DNA of 64,000 nt, from assembly GCA_964017235.1 (NCBI GenBank), contig OZ024928.1, forward strand, positions 79,541,566 to 79,605,565, written 5' to 3'. The stretch comes from Sabellastarte sp. h YS-2021 (taxonomy: Eukaryota; Annelida; Polychaeta; Sabellida; Sabellidae). Below are positions 12,101 through 22,647 of the stretch, in pieces (positions within the stretch are counted from its first letter, which is position 1; each line of letters opens with the position of its first letter). Both the position numbers and the translations under genes were made by a program. A model generated the notes under the pieces. That model saw only the letters and a program-made list of their open reading frames with translations, was not told the origin of the DNA and did no database searches.

Positions 12101-15100
12101 CGAAAGCCTCATGCACAAGTACATGGATGGTCACTGAGATAAACGGTCATAGAGATAAATGGTCCTAAAGCTTTTCAAATCTGAGTAGTGTAAATAACAA
12201 AATTGCACAAACTAAATAACAACTCTAACTTGAAGAGGCTTTGTTTAATCGACTTGAAACTTTAAAGGGTGATAGGACACCACTTGGGATAGGTTGCTTT
12301 TGAAATTGGTATCCCTCTGTTTGCCCGTATTGGGCATGCACACATCCGCCCATGTTATGGCTTCCAGACTCCAAATGAAAGATGCTTCCACCGATTGATT
12401 TGAAACCAGGGTTGTAGGACACCATCTTGGCCAGGTTGTTTTCGAAATTGGTTTCCGACCATCTGTTTGGTCATGTGCACGTCTGTCAACATTTTCATTT
12501 CCAGACTCTAACTTGGACAGTTCCACCAATCAAATTCAAACTTGACAGAGTTGAAAGACAGTTCACAGCACTATTTTAAAATTTCCAGCACAGCTGTGAT
12601 GTTGCATACATCTGGCCTAATACCGATTGCGAACCCACCCATTTGGGTCTATGCCCCCAGTTTCTTGTTTTTGGTTATTTATGGAGTTGCCAGGGGAGGG
12701 GGTAGTTGTATGTGCTGCTGTTAATGTTGATGTTATTTTGGAACAGGTGCTTTGGGAGATAACAGTAAAATGATGGGTGTGCTGGATCTGGGAGGTGGTT
12801 CTACGCAGATCACATTTGTACCCACTACTCAGGTAGATAGGGCAGAAGCATCACTTTGTGAAATGAAATAAAGTATTCTACTTACTGAAATTTATCTTAA
12901 ATCGTATCATCTTAAATATTATGTTCATGATCATACTTAAGTAATTTTAGACAGACCATTCTGTTTCCTGTCAGTCCATTGGAAAATTACAGACTTTGAC
13001 TATAATAAAGCAGCAGCTTCATTGTAGTCCTAACTTTCCAGTACTGATTAAAGTGAACACAGATTGCATCCCCCCTATGTACCTGGTCTCAATATAAAGA
13101 CATTAACAAAATTTCTTGATCAGATGCCAAGTTTTTGTGAACATTTTTTTTCTAAGTTTAAGCACATATCTTCAGTGGAAAGTTTTGCATGCTATGGCAA
13201 ATTCTACAATTCCTACTCTGATATGTTCTGTCTCGGTTTTCTTAAGTGTGCAGGTTGTATTTTTTTCATAGGAAACCAGAGATAAAGCACCAGAAGGCTA
13301 TCTAACCAAAATCCAGTTGTTTGGAGGGAAGGAAATTGATCTATATACTCATAGGTAGGACACAGAAAATGTGCTTGTGTTTTTGCTGATTTATCATGAT
13401 ACTTTAAGTGGTCTCAAAGTACAGAAAAGTATTAGTGTAGAGTGGCATTTTTGTGTTTATAGTTTTTTGTTATTTGATAGTTTATTCCCCCTTTTAAAAT
13501 ATTCAGGTAGGTCAGCCAGAGGAAAGAGGTTGCAACCCCTAAACTGCCCACCTTACAATCATTTGCACAGCACAGTGTGCGACATGGCAATTTGCTTTTA
13601 AGAAATCATTATTAGGAAAAAATACAATTAAAACAAAATAATATTAATAATACTACAAATAAATGAAAAGTAATACAATTTGCCATTTTGGTTTTACAAT
13701 TTCAACAAACACTTTAAGAAGATGGAGAATAAACTTTTTTTTTTGTAGATTTTTTTGATGGAAACACAGCTGCACCATAAAAAAAAGACACAGGGTAATA
13801 CAGTACTTAAAATTAGTCAACTAAAATTAATCAACTAACAAAGATTCAACAGCTTGCCATTTGCTTCTACACATTTCTTCGTTCTTACCATACATCTTCA
13901 CTAGTTCTTTTTCAATACAATATTGCTGTTTAATTATTTTCATAAGATGCTCTATGTATAGTGCTCTTTCATTACATTTTGTGGAATAGATATATCTTTT
14001 CACAATATTAAATATATGATTTAGACACATTTTATTGTTACAGTCAAGGCATCCCAATAGAACATTGTGTGGTTTAAGTTGAGGGGTTATATCTAAAAAT
14101 GGTTTCATTTTCAGTGCTAATTTTGACCATAAGTCCTGGACAACAGGACAAAAGTAAAAAAGGTGTTCAATGGTTTCAACACCTGACTGACAAAAATAGC
14201 ATGATTCATTTTCAGTAATATTACACATTTTTAAGTATTTGTTAGTTGGAAGAATTCTCGAGAGAATTTTATATTGAAAAGCTCTCATTCTGCTGTCAAT
14301 AGTGCACTGAAAGTTTACTGAGTAGTAACTAGGCCACGGTAACTGAGTTACATGATCCTGTAGAACATAAAGCCATTTTACTTCATGTGATCTGTGCGTA
14401 CAATTTTTACTTAGCATGTTTGCATAAGATTGTCTACAGACTTTACTCATTTTTAAAAGTGTTTCTAAAAGATTTTGTTTTATGTAGCTTCTTTCTAGTC
14501 TTACTTGTAAACAATCTTTCCATTTTCTTGGGATACTATGGAGAAAACTGTAAAAGTCTACAAAATTTATTTGTATATTGAAAGCTTTAACAAAACTTTC
14601 ATAACCAAACATTCCTCCAGTATGACAAATTATATCATTTAGGTATGTAATACCCTTGTTTTGAAATTCGTGTGATCTTATAATCAAATTGTTATTGGTG
14701 AGAAAGTAACTATCCCAAATTGGGTAAGTTCTAGGATCAATATTCTCATTAAATTCATTTTTATAATCTATCCAAGCACCTATAACATCTTTCCAAAAAT
14801 TGTTTGAAATATTTCTTTGTAAATTTTGCAAAGACTCAGTGTCCAGTTCAAAACAAGATTTTTTATTTAAAGTAATAAGGTTTGATCCAAATATTGTTTG
14901 CCAATTTCCTTTAGTTTGTATTAGTCTCTTGACCCATGTTAACTTCAGTGCACAATTAAACAGCGGAATATTTGTGAGCTTCAACCCTCCTTCACTAATA
15001 TCTTTTTCCAAGAATGATCTGGCTGTTCTTACCTTACCCTCCCATAAGAAATTTGAAAACATTTGGTCAATTCTGTTCATGATTTTCTGGTCTGGATTTG

Positions 15101-18100
15101 GCAGAACTGTACAAGCTTAGGGAGTGCCAGTGTTTTAATTACAGTAACTTTACCAATAATAGACAAATTGAATCTTTTATACAAATTGAGTAATTTCTCT
15201 ATGTCTAAAATTTTTGTTAAAAAATTGGACACTACAATTTCTTCAAGATTCACGCTAAAATTAACTCCCAACAGCTTGAAATTCTTAACCCAGTTCAGAT
15301 TTAAATCACCACAGATTTCATATGTTTGTCGTTTTAATTTACCTAACCAGATAGCCTGGGTCCTTTCTAAATTAATCTTTAACCCAGAGCAAGCATGGAA
15401 ACCATCTAACACTTGTACACTCTCCCTCAATGATGATTCAGAGCCATCTAACATAAGAAATGTGTCGTCTGCATACATCCCAATTTTTATTGTTTTTTTA
15501 TCACACTCAATACCTTTGATTTTTTTATTGGTTGTAATTTCTAATGCTAAAGGTTCAATTGCTAGAATAAATAAATAGGGACTCAGAGGATCTCCCTGTC
15601 TACATGACCTTCCAAGTTTGAAGAACTCGGAAAAATTTCCATTATTTAAGACACAGCGGCATGCATTTTTGTACAAGACATTAAACCATTGAATAAATTG
15701 TGGCCCAAAACCATAAGATTTAAGGAGATTGTTCAAATCATCCCATTCAATGGAGTCGAAGGCCTTTTCAAAATCTAATAGTAAAAGCATACCTTCTTGA
15801 TTTTTAGTTTCAAGATACTCCATCAAATCATAAACAGTTCTTATATTTTCACCGATATAACGTCGTTTTAAAAATCCTTTCTGTTCATTTCCTATAATTT
15901 TAGGCAGTACTTTTTTTAATCTATTGGCCAACACTCCAGATAAAAGTTTACAGTCTACATTTATTAATGAGATTGGCCGCCAGTTTTTTATAAACTCACG
16001 TGGTTTATCTCCATTTTGTGTTTATAGATTGGTTTTAAATAGTTAATTGTCAACAATTAACACCCTTCAGGATGATTGTTGAAAGCTATTTACCCCAGTG
16101 CCTGTGGGTAATATCGTAAAACTTGTATAAACATGTGTCATATTTTTTCCTGTATGTGTATTTATTCTGTTACTACAGTACTATGCAAATATACTGTACT
16201 TCTAACAATACTAAAATGTTCAGGACATTACTCAGCCCCTAACAGCCTAGGTGTGTCTATGACAAAGAAAATAGAAGAGTGTATTTAACTGACAATTCTG
16301 TAAACATAAAGTATTTCTATATTATTTTTATCAGTTGTATATTGTATTACAATAGTTAAAATTAACAAACTATTCACAATTTTATACTTCATGAAATAGA
16401 AATAACATAGCGTTTTGCTTTTATTAAACACTTTGAGTTTGAATAGACTCTTCCACATTGTGACTGTTACAAGGTGACACACATATGACTGTATAACAGA
16501 TACTTTCAACATGATGGAATTTACAAAAGTTTTTACAAAAAGAAGACGTGTCAGCAAAACATGTACGTTAATAGTATTAAGTGTATTATGGTACATATTT
16601 TAGAGCTCTATTTTTACTATATTGGAATATACTGTAGGAATTTTGTGAATCTTACACAGATAAAATTTTGAAAACTGAAAGTTAGACTGACAAAAGAAAA
16701 CTTATCTTGCAACTGTCATAGTTAAATGTTAGTTAGTTTGTGAGAAATTATGAATTATTTTTAGGTTTAACTGTATTAGCAAATATCATTAACAATCTTA
16801 ATTTATACTTTCAGCTATCTTGGTCTTGGTTTGATGTCGGGTAGATTTCAAACCATTGGAGGAAATGAGGACCCAGAAAGTAAGTTTGGAATTTGTACAT
16901 GTACTGAATAATCATTGACTGCATTGATTTTCAGCTATTTTATTAATATATTGCAACCTCAGTATTGAACGAGTAAGATAGCCATTTGATTCGGTTTCTT
17001 TTAAAACATCTTGTACATGTGGTACCTTGACTGGTACTGCATTAGTAAAGGAAACCAGTACATATAACCGGTCAGGTTTTATAAAGTGTAAATCAATGAC
17101 CTTTGTCAGATGTGCTGCCAACATTTACAAAGGTTCTTGTCAGATTCCAAGTCTGTATTCTTGAGGTCAGAGCATAGTGGTTTGTCAAGCTTATACATTG
17201 CAAATTAATGCCATTTGCCAGGTGTACTTCCAGTTTTCACATGGGTTCTGAAACCATAATTATGTATTATTAAATTATTCTTATGTGCAGGTGTAAAATA
17301 AAGTAGTTGTAGACAGTTAAGGTACTGTAGTTGGTTATTATTGCTGATGTACAAAGGAGAAAAATCACTGTTGGAAATAACAAAAATATCTCTGCTTTTG
17401 ATAAAGCTATCACTTCTTTTTGAGAGCTGAATGGTATAATATACTGTGTTGATGTGTTTAAGGAAATGATGAACAAAATCCGGATTCTTTCACATCATCT
17501 TGCTTTGCATCTGGTGTATCACAAACATTCAAGTATGGTGGCAAGGATTATTTGATAAAGTAAGTGTCTCTTACAACTGTAATAAGTATTCAAAATGACG
17601 ATTTAGAATAATAAAGTCAATAATTTGAATTAGTAACAGAACTGGTTTACAAATGAAAACATTGGCGTTCATGTTGCACAAGCTGGTGTTCTGTATAATC
17701 TTAACTTTGTTGCCTGTAAACGTGATATAATTTGTATCAAATTCTAATAAAGGGTTGTGATTGATTGTATTCTTTGTGCTGCAGTAAAAATGTATTTCAT
17801 TTCAACACATGTTAAACAAAAAAATATTTTGTGTAATAAGATCCTGAAAACACTGAGATTTTATTCAGGAATCAGAAGTTTAACTGGAAAACGTTTTTCA
17901 TCAATAATACAGGGCGAAGAAAACTAAAACACAGCCATAATATCAGACTTTTCTTCAGTAAAATCAAGATATGCTGGAGATGTGTATTTATGTGTGTGTT
18001 TATCAGGGGCAGTGAAGTCTCTGCTGGCATGACAAGGTATGAGGCATGTTATAATGCAGCAAAATCCTTCATTCAGCAGAAATACAAGGTGCACAAAGTG

Positions 18101-21100
18101 CCTGAAATACTCACTGTACCCTTTGTCACCATCTCTTACTACTATGACCGCGCTGTGGAGTCCAAACTCATAGGTAAGCTGATCCATGGAAAAATGTAAA
18201 TGTTTTTGTATATTGTCAAATGTAAATCTTGTAGTGATAGTTTGATTGAAAATAGTTTGTAGATTACATGAAAAATTCTGTTTGCATAAAACCTCTGATG
18301 GAACTATTTATTTATTGAAGGGGTTCAAATACATTGATGCATAACGACAATGAGATCAGATTTTAGGCCAAGGCTAAGGCCCAGCACCTCCAATGTTGCT
18401 CATGAGTACAATGGTAAAAAATAAGTTAAAAAATTCCTGGACCCAGACAATGATTCAGATCACCACAAAAATGTAGAGTAAGAAATCTAAAATTTGTCAG
18501 GAATCTAAAATTCGCCACCTCTAAAACCTTAGTTAATTTTATAAAGAAAATGATTTTTTGTCTTAAAATTGGTATTTTTCAGTTCAGAAAGCTTTAATTT
18601 ACTATACATTCAACCAGTCTCATCTCAATTCATTTATTTTATTAGTATTTCCACATGTGGCGAAATTCAGATATGTGGCGAATTTTAGATTTCTTACTCT
18701 AATTTCTGTTCCTTGTGCCATTATTGACATTTCTTGAAAATTTGTATAATTTCCATAATTTTTTGAGTTATTTTGCAAACAAACAGACAAGTGCACTCCA
18801 GCAAAAACATGTCTTCGTTATTGGAGATAAAAATTCTATGGTTGTTGTGATAAGGAATATATCTTACTCTAAAAACTAAAATTATGAAAAAGTATTAAAA
18901 TCCTGTATTTTCATGTCAAAAAAACCCAGATGTTTAGATATACTAATTCAATAGAACCTCTGCCATCTGAACATGGAGAGAGAGTGAGGCTTTGTTTGGG
19001 TAGTAAAATGTGTAGAAATAGTTGAAGTATTTCAGTGTAACAGAATAGGAAATACTAAACATGGCAGAGCAGAAATGGGTACATAAAATCAGATAATCAT
19101 GCAAATATAGGTTTTATTGTATTGTATAATATTCTCTCTTTTCTTGGAGTCTGTATGATTTTTGTACTTCAGTTTAGAGTCGTGTTTCTGACTAGAAATG
19201 CTCTTTTATTGTTTATTATTGTGACAGCTGAAATAGTATTTACACCTGTTGGCCATTTCTTTCTCACCATGTTAATATGAAATGTTTCATGACTTTATGA
19301 ATATCAGCATTGCATCATTGTATGTATTTTTTTTCTGCAACTTCTTTCTTATTTAGATGAAATTAATCATAAATGCTTTGGATTTGAATCAGAGTTTTGG
19401 TATTCTCCTGAATTTGAAGAAGTGTGCTCAAAAGGTCCTGTAGATAGTTATATTTATAAGCATGAGCCTTCAACTAGATATATGGGATTGGGTTTGTCAC
19501 CTTTAACATGTCAGTTAAATTAACATGCTCATATATTACCAGTTCATTCCGACTTTATGGATATTTTTCCTATCTTATATTTTATATATTTATATTACCT
19601 TTTGTGTGAGTAAAATTTTGTTAAAATTACAACGCCATTCTGAATTCTCTTTCAAATATTCCATAATATATACTGTCTCGTGAAAAAAATAATGAAATTC
19701 AAATTAAGAAAGTGCAAAGAAGCAGTCATGAAATACATGTTGGTATTATGTAAGAGTTTAGATTGTCCCAAACTATTGTATTCAAGGATTTACATGTTTT
19801 ATTGTTACATATACCTTTGAATTACATTCAAAATCATTATTATAAACTGAAACAGATAAAAGTTTTATCAATGTTAATGGTTTTTTTTGGGGTTTTTTTT
19901 TGTGGGTGAACATTTTCCAATGTTTGTCAAAGCATTGACTTTTTGCTAACGTGTTGTTTTGACCCAACCAAAGTTTTCAGTTTAATAACCATACCAGTAA
20001 ATGTACTTGATTTGTGATGTAGCTATATGTGGAATGATCCCTGTTATAATATACCACCTAGCTCATATTTCATTTCAGTACATGTATTTATTGTTTTTAT
20101 TCTGCAATTTGTGAGAAAGTTCTATCAGCTAACATTACCTCTAAATAATGATTCTTAAGTAAACCTATTATGCCCCAAAATTAAAAATACTGTGAAAACT
20201 CCTTGTTTCACATTGAAATACAAATAAATGGTGCACCTTGTGAGTAAAAAAAGTCTACAAGAAATAAACTGACATTTTTTGTTATGTACACCATAAAATA
20301 TCACGAAATTCTGACCATCGACTTTGTTAGTTTGAGTAAACCTAGATGCCAGATTGTGTGGTTTTTTTTTTTTTAGTTTTAAAGTGCTGGGACTATATTC
20401 ACTAAAGGTATTAGCTAAGTCTTAGGCGTGACTTTTGTATACAAATATAATCAACTTAAGCCTGATTTGACTAAGACCTTTAGTGAATACTGCCACTGTA
20501 TAGTAATTATGATGAAACTCTGAGTCAATGTCACCCCTCTTTATGTTTCACATTCACAGATACATAAAGACAAATATAAATATAAATAATGAAAAATAAA
20601 CTAAATGAGTTTAAGATATCTCTCTGTTTTTGACAATTGATGTATTCTGTTGTAGAAGAAGAAATTGGCGGTGTTGTAACATTAGGACAGTATATTGCCG
20701 TTGCTAAAAAAGGTGAGTGAACTCTAAGAGCTTGTGATTTAAAATTTTCACTTTGCTTTTATCAATCAGTTTCATTAAATTCTTTCTTGCGTAGTTGCAG
20801 TGTAGTTTAGTTTTGACATGAGCATAATGTTGTTAATCACACTCTAAAAGACATTCATGAAAGCAAGCTCAGTACTTTTTGAACGTTGAGCCTCAGGTCA
20901 CAAGATTTTGGGAAATGTAATTTCCTGCATGAAAAATTACAATAGATTTATAAAACAGTGATAACTTCGAATGGTCTTTCACTTTTGTTAAGAGGACAAG
21001 TAATTTGAGTAGACAAGATGATGTGTGTATTATTTATCCCAGTCTTGGTTCAATGTATGCCCCTTTTTCCTATTTGCCTGATTGTAAGAATGTACCTGTC

Positions 21101-22128
21101 TCATGGAAGGTGACGTGGTAGCTTTTGTCTACTGTATTCCAGTCTCGTTTAAGTTTGGAATGAGAAGTCACTTTTTTTAATTGAATAATGGAATAACCTT
21201 GTCACACCTTACACTGTGACATATTTGACACATTCAAGTACATGCAGTTATTTGTGACAAACATGGCAGCTATAAGCTTCAAATATTAATGATCTTAATA
21301 TTATTAAATTTTCAAAATGTACCAGTCTTAAGCTAGGTGATTTTGTAATGACATGTTTTATTGATCCTGGTGTACCCATTTGTGTTACAGAGTGTACTCG
21401 TCCCACTGCCAGTGAGCCCTTCCTGTGTTTAGATCTCTCCTACATCACTGCATTGCTCAGAGAGGGCTTTGGTTACAGTGAGTCCACCAAACTCTATGTA
21501 AGTATTTTCAGATTAATGAGCTATACTTAATAAAAAATCAAAAATCAACAAGAAACTCTATCAACCAAATCATTTTTTCACTCGTGTTAAGGGCCTATTG
21601 AATAAACAGGGGTGTAGTTTATGTGTAAGCCAGTATACCCAGGTGTACAATTGTGACAGTAGAATCATTAATGAGATGTACAATACCCCATCCACTAACA
21701 AATATTGCATATAACTACAACTTTCTGAAAAATCAGGACATACCAAATAAAAAATCCTAGCTTTGCCCCTGATTAATTTCTGTAGAGTGGACATCAGCCT
21801 TAATTTTTGTGAGTGTAAGAGGTCAGTGACAATAATGTTTGCAGTTCAGATAATTTGGAGTAAAGTATATGAACATTTGGTTGTACCTAGTAAACTCTTT
21901 ATAACTTACAATTAGCATATGCTAATACAGAAATTAAATGCAATAAGTACTTGATATATAAGATTTTATATCAGGTATTCAGTTAAGCCATATCATTCTA
22001 TTATCTTAATTAACGACAATAATTGACACCTGTATTTTTAGTTGCAGAAGAAAGTGAACAAGATTGAAGTGACATGGGGTTTGGGTGCTGTGATAGAGCT
22101 CTTCAATAAGTTTGGTACTCCAAGCTAA
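8963..22128 (+). CDS. ENTPD5: ENTPD5/6-like nucleoside diphosphatase, ten 3' exons (5' part outside window)
   Basis: Spliced CDS of exons 8963-9106, 11732-11843, 12747-12832, 13272-13354, 16815-16879, 17463-17559, 18007-18173, 20656-20712, 21391-21497 and 22042-22128. They total 1005 nt, or 334 residues plus stop TAA, with all phases compatible. Visible GDA1/CD39 signatures in order: KATAGLRLL (apyrase-conserved region 2), [12 protein letters not shown] (region 3, catalytic acid), [14 protein letters not shown] (region 4, nucleotide phosphate binding), [20 protein letters not shown] and [13 protein letters not shown]. Family members hydrolyse UDP/GDP in the ER/Golgi lumen or after secretion, supporting glycoprotein folding. 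There is no C-terminal membrane segment, which fits the ENTPD5/6 branch rather than cell-surface CD39. The YTHSYLG, YYYDRAV and DLSYITALL blocks look closer to ENTPD5 than ENTPD6. Region 1 and the signal peptide must lie before base 1. Two LINE fragments sit in its introns. The gene converges on the HNRNPUL1-like gene. Family call is sure; paralogue choice is less so. Confidence 0.93.
9608..10090 (-). pseudogene. LINE ORF2 C-terminal segment (zf-RVT-like)
   Basis: Open minus-strand frame with the motif string [14 protein letters not shown], then [20 protein letters not shown] and [10 protein letters not shown]. This is the Cys/His pattern of the zinc-binding domain after LINE reverse transcriptases (C-x2-C, H-x4-C). 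It matches the intact version in the LINE at 13827-15080. It ends in a short 3'UTR and the poly(A) tail at 9235. Confidence 0.85.
10090..11277 (+). pseudogene. LINE reverse transcriptase remnant (inverted 5' segment)
   Basis: The + strand encodes [20 protein letters not shown], then [14 protein letters not shown] (motif A), [15 protein letters not shown] (motif B, in another frame after about 10555) and [12 protein letters not shown] (motif C with LADD for YADD). It then gives [12 protein letters not shown] and GGLKMTDVF. At least two frameshifts (about 10555 and about 10650) break the frame. Endonuclease and about 190 residues between this part and the C-terminus are missing, so it is dead. 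Confidence 0.87.
11295..11731 (+). other. ENTPD intron, no feature recognised
   Basis: AT-rich intron DNA between the LINE end and the acceptor of exon b. Nothing beyond the splice signal was recognised. Confidence 0.55.
11732..11843 (+). CDS. ENTPD5: ENTPD exon b (apyrase-conserved region 3)
   Basis: Follows GTGTGTTTCAG. It ends at CTCAAAG before GTTCCA, a weak donor but the only phase-1 solution that joins the next exon. It encodes [16 protein letters not shown] and then [16 protein letters not shown], where the Glu of DEG is the catalytic base in the family. Confidence 0.9.
12232..12545 (-). repeat. Diverged two-copy tandem repeat, period about 142 bp
   Basis: Blocks in order TTGAAAC, TAGGACACCA, AGGTTG, GAAATTGGT and CCAGACTC occur once from about 12250 and again from about 12395. 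Spacing is about 142 bp, with many substitutions. It looks like a relic of a minisatellite-bearing element in the intron between exons b and c. Confidence 0.7.
12747..12832 (+). CDS. ENTPD5: ENTPD exon c (apyrase-conserved region 4)
   Basis: 86 nt between TTTGGAACAG and GTAGAT, phase 1 in and 0 out. It encodes [19 protein letters not shown], the near-invariant glycine-rich region-4 motif, followed by VPTTQ. Confidence 0.95.
12833..13271 (+). other. ENTPD intron, no feature recognised
   Basis: Intron between exons c and d. Only splice signals are seen. Confidence 0.55.
13272..13354 (+). CDS. ENTPD5: ENTPD exon d
   Basis: 83 nt after TTTTTTCATAG and before GTAGGA, phase 0 in and 2 out. It encodes [13 protein letters not shown] and KEIDLYTH. 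The split Ser codon joins to YLGLGL in the next exon, giving the family's YTHSYLG block. Confidence 0.92.
13827..15080 (-). pseudogene. LINE ORF2 C-terminal region with Cys/His domain
   Basis: 417-codon open minus-strand frame continuing the RT after a frameshift. It begins [17 protein letters not shown], contains [19 protein letters not shown], and carries [19 protein letters not shown] followed by the zinc-binding pattern [20 protein letters not shown]. It stops at 13827. Length and order fit the region after RT in Tx1/L1-type LINEs. Only one frameshift separates it from the RT frame, so the copy is fairly young. Confidence 0.88.
15077..16020 (-). pseudogene. LINE reverse transcriptase domain
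   Basis: Minus-strand frame encoding [50 protein letters not shown] (motif A), [20 protein letters not shown] (motif B) and [14 protein letters not shown] (motif C, catalytic Asp pair intact), then ALPKLVQF. The frame is lost at about 15105 by a single indel. The typical continuation [16 protein letters not shown] is in the next frame. Otherwise it is well preserved. Confidence 0.9.
16023..16814 (+). other. ENTPD intron, no feature recognised
   Basis: AT-rich intron between the LINE and exon e. I see no repeat or coding signal. Confidence 0.55.
16815..16879 (+). CDS. ENTPD5: ENTPD exon e
   Basis: 65 nt between ATACTTTCAG and a perfect GTAAGT donor. It encodes [20 protein letters not shown]. 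The intron before it holds the whole minus-strand LINE at 13735-16022. Confidence 0.92.
16880..17462 (+). other. ENTPD intron, no feature recognised
   Basis: Intron between exons e and f, splice signals only. Confidence 0.5.
17463..17559 (+). CDS. ENTPD5: ENTPD exon f
   Basis: 97 nt between GTGTTTAAG and GTAAGT, phase 1 in and 2 out. It encodes [16 protein letters not shown] and KYGGKDYLI. This matches the variable loop with a conserved Cys and a YGG block before the last third of the enzyme. Confidence 0.88.
17560..18006 (+). other. ENTPD intron, no feature recognised
   Basis: Intron between exons f and g, splice signals only. Confidence 0.5.
18007..18173 (+). CDS. ENTPD5: ENTPD exon g
   Basis: 167 nt between GTGTTTATCAG and GTAAGC. 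It encodes a Cys-containing helix ([20 protein letters not shown]) followed by [19 protein letters not shown]. The SYYYDRAV string is diagnostic of ENTPD5/6 proteins. It ends in phase 1. Confidence 0.94.
18474..18701 (+). mobile_element. MITE with TA target duplication, copy 1
   Basis: 228-bp element bounded by TA. The left end TAGAGTAAGAAATCTAAAAT is the inverted complement of the right end. The sub-terminal block ATCTAAAATTCGCCAC occurs inside both ends. It has no coding capacity. The TA flank is what Tc1/mariner-type transposition leaves, so a mariner-derived MITE is inferred. An inverted second copy is at 23748-23976. Confidence 0.85.
18702..19356 (+). other. ENTPD intron, no feature recognised
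   Basis: AT-rich intron between the MITE and the possible alternative exon. Confidence 0.5.
19357..19434 (+). CDS. Possible alternative ENTPD exon
   Basis: A long pyrimidine tract ending in TTTCTTATTTAG precedes an open frame compatible with the upstream exon phase. The frame reads [20 protein letters not shown] then EEVCSK. A weak donor AAAAG/GTCCTG at 19435 would give a 78-nt exon, phase 1 to phase 1, interchangeable with the 57-nt exon at 20656. Without that donor the frame runs to a stop at 19520-19522 and would be an alternative 3' terminal exon. No paralogue sequence strongly supports it, so it may be chance. Confidence 0.35.
19523..20387 (+). other. ENTPD intron, no feature recognised
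   Basis: AT-rich intron with homopolymer T runs (19880-19900, 20362-20375). Nothing else was recognised. Confidence 0.5.
20388..20498. mobile_element. Small foldback MITE, copy 1
   Basis: About 110 bp with long imperfect terminal inverted repeats. The left end GGACTATATTCACTAAAGGT pairs with the right end CTAAGACCTTTAGTGAATAC. A related copy is at 22648-22762 with the same end sequence. It lies in an ENTPD intron. Confidence 0.75.
20656..20712 (+). CDS. ENTPD5: ENTPD exon h
   Basis: 57 nt between TTCTGTTGTAG and GTGAGT. It encodes [19 protein letters not shown] after a split codon. It corresponds to the GG-x-L/V-V-x-DF segment that precedes the conserved Cys in ENTPD5. Phase 1 in and out. 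Confidence 0.88.
20713..21390 (+). other. ENTPD intron, no feature recognised
   Basis: Intron between exons h and i, splice signals only. Confidence 0.5.
21391..21497 (+). CDS. ENTPD5: ENTPD exon i
   Basis: 107 nt between TTTGTGTTACAG and GTAAGT, phase 1 in and 0 out. It encodes [20 protein letters not shown] and [16 protein letters not shown], the highly conserved C-terminal apyrase block. Confidence 0.95.
21498..22041 (+). other. ENTPD intron, no feature recognised
   Basis: Last ENTPD intron, splice signals only. Confidence 0.5.
22042..22128 (+). CDS. ENTPD5: ENTPD last coding exon and stop
   Basis: Preceded by TGTATTTTTAG. It encodes [20 protein letters not shown] and FNKFGTPS, then TAA. 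The V-N-x-I-E-x-x-W-x-LG pattern is the usual C-terminus of ENTPD5/6. No transmembrane helix follows. Confidence 0.95.
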   Translation: MQKKVNKIEVTWGLGAVIELFNKFGTPS

Positions 22129-22287
22129 ACGCGGAGACACGTCTCACTCAGGAAATAAGAAGTGTCAATGATGGGAATTCATAAATACCAATAATATACA
22201 GCTTTACTCTCCTTTAAACAGAATTTCTTTGAAGTACAGGAAAATGTATGGTTCTTAGGGTGTGTTTTCCATTTAAGTCCATCCTGT

Positions 22288-22647
22288 TGTTTTTTTTAAA
22301 TTTTGGATCAAGTAAAAATATTTTTTCCTTATACTTTATGTTGTTGACTTCTTGGAATACTTGAGTCCAAGCTGTAGTAGGTGAATGTGTTAGGGAGTGA
22401 TGATTTTATGGCATCGTCTTTATGAGGTTTTTTTGTCATTGTAAGTTTCTTGAAAGTACACTAAACGTTTTTTTTTTAAATTTTGGATCAAGGAAAATTA
22501 TTTTTTCCTTATACTTTATGTTGTTGACTTCTTGGAATACTTGAGTCCAAGCTGTAGTAGGTGAATGTGTTAGGAAGTGATGATTTTATGGCATCGTCTT
22601 TATGAGGTTTTTTGTCATTGTAAGTTTCCTGAAAGTACACTAAACGT
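22288..22647 (+). repeat. 180-bp tandem duplication in ENTPD 3' region
   Basis: Sequence starting at the T/A-run before TTTTGGATCAAG (22301) recurs exactly 180 bp downstream (22481) and runs to CACTAAACGT in both copies. Only a few differences are visible (AGTAAAAATA versus AGGAAAATTA, GGGAGTG versus GGAAGTG). It starts 160 bp after the stop codon, so it is probably in the 3'UTR. Confidence 0.93.

Larger units (their letters stand above)
13735..16022 (-). mobile_element. 5'-truncated Tx1/L1-like LINE, minus strand
   Basis: T-run 13735-13744 is the poly(A) tail on the minus strand, followed by an 82-nt 3'UTR and then ORF2 sequence up to 16022, where homology to a LINE stops inside the reverse transcriptase. 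The [20 protein letters not shown] start is within RT block 2, so the endonuclease and N-terminus are missing by 5' truncation. The RT plus C-terminal Cys/His domain order, and the [11 protein letters not shown] and YADD motifs, fit Tx1/L1 elements. No clear target-site duplication was found. It lies in the ENTPD intron between exons d and e. Confidence 0.88.

Noticed and set aside
15063-15578. 171-residue + strand frame
   Set aside because: Antisense shadow of the minus-strand LINE reverse transcriptase.
13735-16022. Target-site duplication for the second LINE
   Set aside because: Compared GATGGAGAATAAAC with ATAGATTGGTTTTAAA. No convincing match.
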